From Alphaproteobacteria bacterium (lineage in GTDB: Bacteria > Pseudomonadota > Alphaproteobacteria > Rhizobiales > Hyphomicrobiaceae), in assembly GCA_005888525.1 (NCBI GenBank), contig VBAB01000407.1, positions 420-10,651 on the forward strand: a stretch of DNA of 10,232 bases, in the 5' to 3' direction. Both the position numbers and the translations under genes were made by a program. Shown here piece after piece: positions 6,569 to 10,232 of the stretch (its first letter is position 1; the number at the start of each line of letters is the position of its first letter). The notes under the pieces are model-generated. The model made no database searches. It was not told the DNA's origin and saw nothing but the letters and a program-made list of their open reading frames with translations.

Positions 6569-7054
6569 ATGCGCGCCTTCCTGCGGCAACGATGGGCACT
6601 GTGGCTGGCGGCGCTTCTCGCGGCGTGGGCCTGCATGTCGTCGGCGCGGACGGCCGGCGCCCAAGAGCTGGAGCTGCCGGTGCCGAGGGCCGTCATCTAC
6701 CCGGGCGATGTCGTTTCCGACGAGCTGCTGGCGGCGCGCGCCTTCATTGCCCACACTGTGGCGCGCTCGACGATCTACGAGGCGCGCGAGGCGCTCATCG
6801 GCAAGGTCGCCAGGCGCACGCTGCTGCCAGGGCAGCCCATCCCATTCAGCGCTATCCGCGATCCGTATCTCGTGACGCAGGGCAAGACGGTGATGGTGGT
6901 GTTCGAGCATGGCGGCTTGACGATCACCACGAATGCCCTGGCGTTGCAGAACGGCGGCCTCGGGGATGTCGTGAGCCTTCGCAACCTGGACAGTGGGGCG
7001 ATCATCAAGGGAACGGTTGCGTCCAACGGCAGCATCCAGTTGGACGCGCCATGA
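6569..7054 (+). CDS. flgA: Flagella basal body P-ring formation protein FlgA
   Basis: FlgA is a periplasmic chaperone that helps FlgI assemble into the P-ring around the rod. The 161-residue product has a Sec-type signal peptide (Arg-containing N-region, hydrophobic LWLAALLAAWACM, likely cut after AGA at residue 31). The mature part starts VPRAVIYPGDVVSDELL and has the SAF-like block RRTLLPGQPIPFSAIRDPY, then a C-terminal beta-rich domain with VMVVFEHGGLTITTNALAL and GDVVSLRNLDSGAIIKGTV, typical of FlgA. This is the short form (about 160 residues) common in rhizobia rather than the roughly 220-residue enteric form. Its stop overlaps the flgI start as ATGA, so chaperone and client are translationally coupled. 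Confidence 0.93.
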   Translation: MRAFLRQRWALWLAALLAAWACMSSARTAGAQELELPVPRAVIYPGDVVSDELLAARAFIAHTVARSTIYEAREALIGKVARRTLLPGQPIPFSAIRDPYLVTQGKTVMVVFEHGGLTITTNALALQNGGLGDVVSLRNLDSGAIIKGTVASNGSIQLDAP

Positions 7055-8145
7055 TGCGCCCCATCCTTCTCGCAGCGCTCGGCTGCCTGCTCGGATGGCA
7101 AGCTCAGGCGGCGACACGCATCAAGGATATCATTTCCGTGCAGGGCGTGCGCGCCAACCAGCTGGTTGGTTACGGCCTGGTGATCGGCCTCAACGGTACG
7201 GGTGACACCCTGCGCAACTCGCCCTTCACTCAGCAGTCCCTGCAATCGATGCTCGATCGCATGGGCATCAACGTGCGCAACGCCAACGCGCGCACGCGCA
7301 ATGTTGCCGCCGTCATCGTCACCGCCGATCTGCCCGCTTTCGCCGGCAAGGGAGCGCGCATCGACATCACCGTTTCCTCGCTCGGAGACGCCACGTCGCT
7401 GGCGGGAGGATCGCTGATCCTCACCCCGCTGATAGGCGCGGACAATCAGATCTACGCGGTCGGGCAAGGACCGCTGGCAGTCGCCGGCTTCGCCTCGGGC
7501 GGGAAGGCGGAGACGCTTACCCAGGGCGTCCCCACGACAGGCCGCATCCCCAACGGCGCCCTGGTCGAACGCGAGGCGCCCGGTCGCCTGACGGACGAGA
7601 AGGCGCTCGTGCTCGAGCTGCGCAACCCGGACTTCAACACGGCTGTGAACGTAGCGGACGCCATCAATGCCCACACGGTGACCCGCTACGGCGTCAAGGT
7701 GGCGCGCGAAAACGACCTACGCACGATCACGGTCAATCGCCCGTTCTTCATCAATTCGACGCGCCTTCTCGCTGATATCGGCGAGCTGGCGGTGGAGACG
7801 GACGTCCCTGCGCGCGTCGTCATCGACGAGCGGACGGGTACGATTGTGATCGGCAAGGATGTGCAGATCTCCACGGTCGCCGTCGCCCACGGCAACCTGA
7901 CCGTGCGCGTCACCGAGAGCGCCAGGGTCTCCCAACCATTGCCGTTCTCCAAGGGCGAGACGACGGTCGCTCCCGAGACCACGATCATCGCCGATCAGAA
8001 GGGCGGCAACTTCGCCATCGTCAGGGGCACCAATCTGCAGACGCTAGTGGCCGGCCTCAACAGGATTGGTCGGCAGGCGCCCTGCAGGCGGATCTGGTGG
8101 TGCAATGATGACGGGCCGGAGGCAGCGCGAGACTTGGCGACCTAG
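7051..8145 (+). CDS. flgI: Flagellar P-ring protein FlgI with altered, frameshifted C-terminus
   Basis: FlgI forms the periplasmic P-ring, the bushing around the distal rod. The product has a signal peptide (likely cut near residue 20, AQA-A) and the family blocks TRIKDIISVQGVRANQL, VGYGLVIGLNGTGDTL, FTQQSLQSMLDRMGIN, NVAAVIVTADLPAFAGKG, SSLGDATSLAGGSLILTPL and RVVIDERTGTIVIGKDV. The match continues to LVAGLNRIG, ending at G340. After that the expected C-terminal helix (about LKPTGIIAILQAIKSA in relatives, from memory) is absent and the frame shifts, giving 24 unrelated residues with RRIWWCNDDG up to a TAG at 8143-8145. The expected ending GALQADLVVQ plus TGA is intact in another frame at 8076-8108. 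The start is ATG at 7051 (ATGATG; 7054 is possible), overlapping the flgA stop. Ring function is uncertain: a recent deletion or a sequence error. Confidence 0.9.
   Translation: MMRPILLAALGCLLGWQAQAATRIKDIISVQGVRANQLVGYGLVIGLNGTGDTLRNSPFTQQSLQSMLDRMGINVRNANARTRNVAAVIVTADLPAFAGKGARIDITVSSLGDATSLAGGSLILTPLIGADNQIYAVGQGPLAVAGFASGGKAETLTQGVPTTGRIPNGALVEREAPGRLTDEKALVLELRNPDFNTAVNVADAINAHTVTRYGVKVARENDLRTITVNRPFFINSTRLLADIGELAVETDVPARVVIDERTGTIVIGKDVQISTVAVAHGNLTVRVTESARVSQPLPFSKGETTVAPETTIIADQKGGNFAIVRGTNLQTLVAGLNRIGRQAPCRRIWWCNDDGPEAARDLAT
8073..8108 (+). pseudogene. Remnant of original flgI 3' end in another frame
   Basis: These bases read AGALQADLVVQ followed by TGA in the frame one base ahead of, or two behind, the current flgI frame. 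This matches the conserved last residues of rhizobial FlgI. The TGA at 8106-8108 also makes an ATGA overlap with the downstream ATG at 8105, the same arrangement seen at flgA/flgI, motE/flgH and fliL/fliP. It therefore marks where flgI used to end before the shift. Confidence 0.8.
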
Positions 8146-8881
8146 GCGAGCGTCGGCAGTTGCCCGGGGCACAGTGGGGTTCATTGCGGTGGCGATTGCG
8201 GGCATCGCCTTGAGCACAAAAGCCCGCGCACAAGACGGCTGGGCGCCGGTAGTGGCCGCAGTCGTTCCGTCGCCAAATCTCGCCACCACTAGCAAGACGC
8301 CCTCATCTCAATCGAGATCGAGACCGCCTCTCAGAGAATCGACTTCCCCGTCGTCGCCGCAATGGAACGGCCTGCCGCCATTGGCCACTACGGTTGCTCA
8401 GACTGCAGGGACCCCGGAGCGTCGTGCTCCCGCTGATCTGCCCGAAGCGGACGTGCGGAAGGCGCGGGAGTATTGCCTCAACATCGCCGACGCGGCGGTC
8501 GATGCAAGGTTCGCTTGGCAGAAGAAGACGCTTGCCGACCTCGAACTGGAGATCGCCAAACGCGTCGAGCTGCTGGAGGCGAAGACTGCCGAGTATCAGA
8601 AGTGGCTGGCCCGCCGCGATGAGTTCTCCAAGAAGGCGCAGGACAGCGTGGTGACGATCTATGCGCGCATGAAGCCCGATGCCGCGGCCGCGCAGCTCGT
8701 CGCCATGGACGAGGAGACGGCCGCCGCGATCCTGGCGAAGCTCGACCCGCGCAATGCCAGCGCGATCCTGAACGATATGGAGGCAACGCACGCCGCCCGG
8801 CTGACCGCAACGATCAGCGGCGCAGCCAACGTGAACTTGCCGGGCAAGTCCAAGTCGCAGTCCGGAGACAAGCGGTCATGA
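8105..8881 (+). CDS. motE: MotE-family periplasmic protein (MotC chaperone-like)
   Basis: In Sinorhizobium meliloti, MotE is a periplasmic chaperone for the motility protein MotC, encoded between flgI and flgH as here. The 258-residue product has a basic N-terminus and a hydrophobic segment at about 22-38 (signal or anchor), ending KARAQ. A long Pro/Ser/Thr-rich low-complexity linker follows (about 50-112). Then come REYCLNIADAAVDARFAWQK, a charged coiled-coil (about 131-183), and an MgtE-N-like helical domain (about 184-226) with ARMKPDAAAAQLVAMDEETA and ILAKLDPRNASAILNDM. C124 is the only cysteine; S. meliloti MotE is reported to form a disulfide-linked dimer. The start is ATG at 8105, overlapping the ancestral flgI stop (8108 also possible). 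An open frame back to a TTG at 8066 is rejected. The protein is longer than I recall for S. meliloti (about 180 residues), mostly in the linker. MotC is not in the window. Confidence 0.82.
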   Translation: MMTGRRQRETWRPRRASAVARGTVGFIAVAIAGIALSTKARAQDGWAPVVAAVVPSPNLATTSKTPSSQSRSRPPLRESTSPSSPQWNGLPPLATTVAQTAGTPERRAPADLPEADVRKAREYCLNIADAAVDARFAWQKKTLADLELEIAKRVELLEAKTAEYQKWLARRDEFSKKAQDSVVTIYARMKPDAAAAQLVAMDEETAAAILAKLDPRNASAILNDMEATHAARLTATISGAANVNLPGKSKSQSGDKRS

Positions 8882-9603
8882 TCGGTAAATTGGTCATGAT
8901 CCTGACAACACTCGCGGCACTCGCGCTACTCGGCGGCTGCGCCGACAAGATCGCCGATTTGAACCGCGAGCCGCATCTGACGCCGGTCGGTTCGGGCCTC
9001 AATCCCAACAGGACGCCCATGGCGATGCAAGGCCGCGTGCAGACCCCTCGCCAGGACAACTCCTTCTGGCAGGACGCCAGCGCGGACCTCTTCCGTGATC
9101 CGCGTGCGATGCGCGTGGGCGACGTCGTCACCGTCAAGATCTCGATCAAGGACAAGGCCTCGCTCGACAGCACGTCCGAGCGGTCGCGAAACTCGTCGCA
9201 CAATCTGGCGTACGACTTGAAGTATGACGTCAATACGCCGATAGCCAAAGGAAAGGGCGATGCCACGATCGGCTCGAATCTCGACTCCAAGACATCGTCC
9301 AAGGGCGAGGGAACGATCACCCGCTCCGAGAGCATAGAGCTGCTGGTTGCGGCGGTAGTCACCGACGTGCTGCCGAACGGCAACCTGGTCGTCAGTGGCA
9401 CCCAGGAGGTGCGGGTCAACTTCGAGGTGCGTGTGCTCAGCGTGGCCGGCGTCCTGCGTCCCCGCGACATAGCCACCGACAACACGGTCTCCTACGACAA
9501 GATCGCGGAGGCGCGCATTTCCTATGGAGGGCGCGGCCGCATCACCGAGGTCCAGCAACCGGGTTGGGGTCAACAGATCATCGACCTGTTGTCTCCGTTC
9601 TGA
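8878..9603 (+). CDS. flgH: Flagellar L-ring lipoprotein FlgH
   Basis: FlgH forms the outer-membrane L-ring around the distal rod. The 241-residue product (usual 220-250) begins with a lipoprotein signal: hydrophobic LVMILTTLAALAL and lipobox LLGGC, with lipidated C21. The mature region contains NSFWQDASADLFRDPRAMRVGD followed by VVTVKISIKDKASLDS, the standard FlgH signature (slightly varied). The middle part is Ser/Thr/Gly-rich, as in the family. The C-terminus has VVTDVLPNGNLVVSGTQEVRV, LRPRDIATDNTVSYDKIAEARI and YGGRGRI, then the final PGWGQQIIDLLSPF, all strongly diagnostic. The start overlaps the motE stop as ATGA. An ATG at codon 7 (8896) is possible but would shorten the basic N-region. 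Confidence 0.96.
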   Translation: MIGKLVMILTTLAALALLGGCADKIADLNREPHLTPVGSGLNPNRTPMAMQGRVQTPRQDNSFWQDASADLFRDPRAMRVGDVVTVKISIKDKASLDSTSERSRNSSHNLAYDLKYDVNTPIAKGKGDATIGSNLDSKTSSKGEGTITRSESIELLVAAVVTDVLPNGNLVVSGTQEVRVNFEVRVLSVAGVLRPRDIATDNTVSYDKIAEARISYGGRGRITEVQQPGWGQQIIDLLSPF

Positions 9604-9605
9604 CC

Positions 9606-10130
9606 ATGGCAAACGAGGCGATTGCTGCAGAGCCGGAGGAGGGGGAGGACGAGGCGGCTCCCGCACCGACAAAGAAGCCGTCCATGCTGTCGCTCGTCGC
9701 GGAGCTCGCCATCCTGACATGCTTTGCGGTGGGTGCCGGCGGTCTCTTCGGCATGCAGGTGCTGAGCGGGAGCGACATTGCGGGCACCAGGCCCGAAGCG
9801 ATCTCGTCTCAAGGCCAGAAGTCGCGGTATTCCGAGACAGCCAATTTGAGGCCCTTACCGCCGATCGTGACCAATCTGGCGAGCCCAAAAGGCACGTGGA
9901 TCCGGATCGAGGCGTCGGTCGTGGTTGGCGCCGACGCAGCCGCAGGGGCAAACGCGCTGGTTGCGGCGATCGCCGAAGACATCGTTGCCTATTTGCGCAC
10001 GGTACCGCTTGCCCAGATCGAGGGCCCGAGCGGGTTCCTGCACCTGCGCGAGGATCTCAACGATCGCGCACGCATTCGCACCGGTGGCAAAGTCCGAGAG
10101 CTGGTAATCCAGGCACTGGTGCTCGAATGA
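9606..10130 (+). CDS. fliL: Flagellar basal body-associated protein FliL
   Basis: FliL is a single-pass inner-membrane protein near the stator that supports motor torque and stator stability. From the ATG at 9606 the product is 174 residues: an acidic, Pro/Ala-rich cytoplasmic N-terminus (1-25), one transmembrane helix (about 28-50), and a periplasmic domain with LRPLPPIVTNLASPKGTWIRIEAS. The C-terminal block FLHLREDLNDRARIRTGGKV and LVIQALVLE matches the family's LREDLxDR...VxxVxFxxFVVQ ending. The frame is open to a TTG at 9564 inside flgH, but that adds non-family residues. No Shine-Dalgarno is visible and the gap from flgH is only 2 bases, so re-initiation after flgH is likely. Its position between flgH and fliP is the usual rhizobial one. 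Confidence 0.93.
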   Translation: MANEAIAAEPEEGEDEAAPAPTKKPSMLSLVAELAILTCFAVGAGGLFGMQVLSGSDIAGTRPEAISSQGQKSRYSETANLRPLPPIVTNLASPKGTWIRIEASVVVGADAAAGANALVAAIAEDIVAYLRTVPLAQIEGPSGFLHLREDLNDRARIRTGGKVRELVIQALVLE

Positions 10131-10232
10131 TCAGGCTTATCGCAGCTATTGTTCTGGTGCTGGCCGGGACCTCGCAAGCCGCGGCCCAGGTGCCCAGCCT
10201 CGAATCGCTCATACCGGCCGGCGATGCGACTG
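10127..10232 (+). CDS. fliP: Flagellar biosynthesis protein FliP (5' part)
   Basis: FliP is a core inner-membrane component of the flagellar type III export gate (FliPQR). Only the first 35 codons are in the window. They begin MIRLIAAIVLVLAGTSQAAA, which looks like the cleavable signal peptide that FliP proteins carry, followed by QVPSLESLIPAGDAT before the sequence ends. The ATG overlaps the fliL stop as ATGA. The identification rests on the signal-peptide-like start and the conserved position after fliL, since the diagnostic membrane core lies outside the window. Confidence 0.8.
   Translation, partial: MIRLIAAIVLVLAGTSQAAAQVPSLESLIPAGDAT

Noticed and set aside
6592..7050. Long in-frame upstream extension of flgI through flgA
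   Set aside because: The extension is a shifted reading of flgA with no family similarity. The signal peptide and the ATGA overlap place the flgI start at 7051.
6029..7117. 362-codon open frame on the minus strand opposite flgG-flgA
   Set aside because: It lies antisense to two clearly identified genes. Its Arg/His-rich composition is typical of the reverse frame of GC-rich coding DNA, with no recognisable domain.
8060..8110. Programmed ribosomal frameshift in flgI
   Set aside because: No slippery heptamer is evident, and a frameshift alone would not restore the missing conserved helix codons. A deletion or sequence error explains both facts.
8926..9951. 341-codon open frame on the minus strand opposite flgH-fliL
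   Set aside because: Antisense shadow of flgH and fliL; Arg-rich low-complexity product and no family features.

Overview
The window is one continuous stretch of flagellar structural genes, all on the + strand, running edge to edge. The organism is most likely an alphaproteobacterium of the order Hyphomicrobiales (Rhizobiales). The grounds are the gene order flgB-flgC-fliE-flgG-flgA-flgI-motE-flgH-fliL-fliP, the coupling of motA to fliM-fliN-fliG-flhB, and a MotE-type gene between flgI and flgH, which is typical of rhizobial motility clusters. The DNA is GC-rich, which also explains the many long antisense open frames.

Left half (1-4039): the 3' end of motA (stator), then the three switch/C-ring genes fliM, fliN and fliG, then flhB (export-gate and substrate-specificity switch). 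These genes are spaced by 5 to about 63 bases and look like one operon. An uncharacterised 154-residue gene (4048-4512) follows flhB by 8 bases. A 124-base gap (4513-4636) is the only intergenic stretch over 100 bases and holds nothing I can call a promoter with confidence.

Right half (4637-10232): proximal rod genes flgB and flgC, the rod/MS-ring adaptor fliE, distal rod gene flgG, the P-ring chaperone flgA, P-ring flgI, motE (periplasmic, MotC-chaperone family), L-ring lipoprotein flgH, basal-body protein fliL, and the first 35 codons of fliP. The genes are packed with 1- to 4-base overlaps or 2- to 12-base gaps, with repeated ATGA stop/start overlaps that suggest translational coupling. 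Together they build the rod, the rings and part of the export gate.

The most notable anomaly is at the 3' end of flgI. The family's C-terminal helix (roughly 14-15 codons) is missing, and the frame then shifts. The expected last residues (GALQADLVVQ) and stop are still readable in another frame at 8076-8108. This looks like a small deletion of about 43 bases, or a sequence error, giving FlgI an unrelated 24-residue tail that runs 41 bases into motE. Other points are the unknown gene between flhB and flgB, the GTG and TTG starts of flgB and flgG, an unusually long MotE linker, and substitutions at FliG motor residues. I see no mobile elements, CRISPR arrays, RNA genes or new defence-like system.
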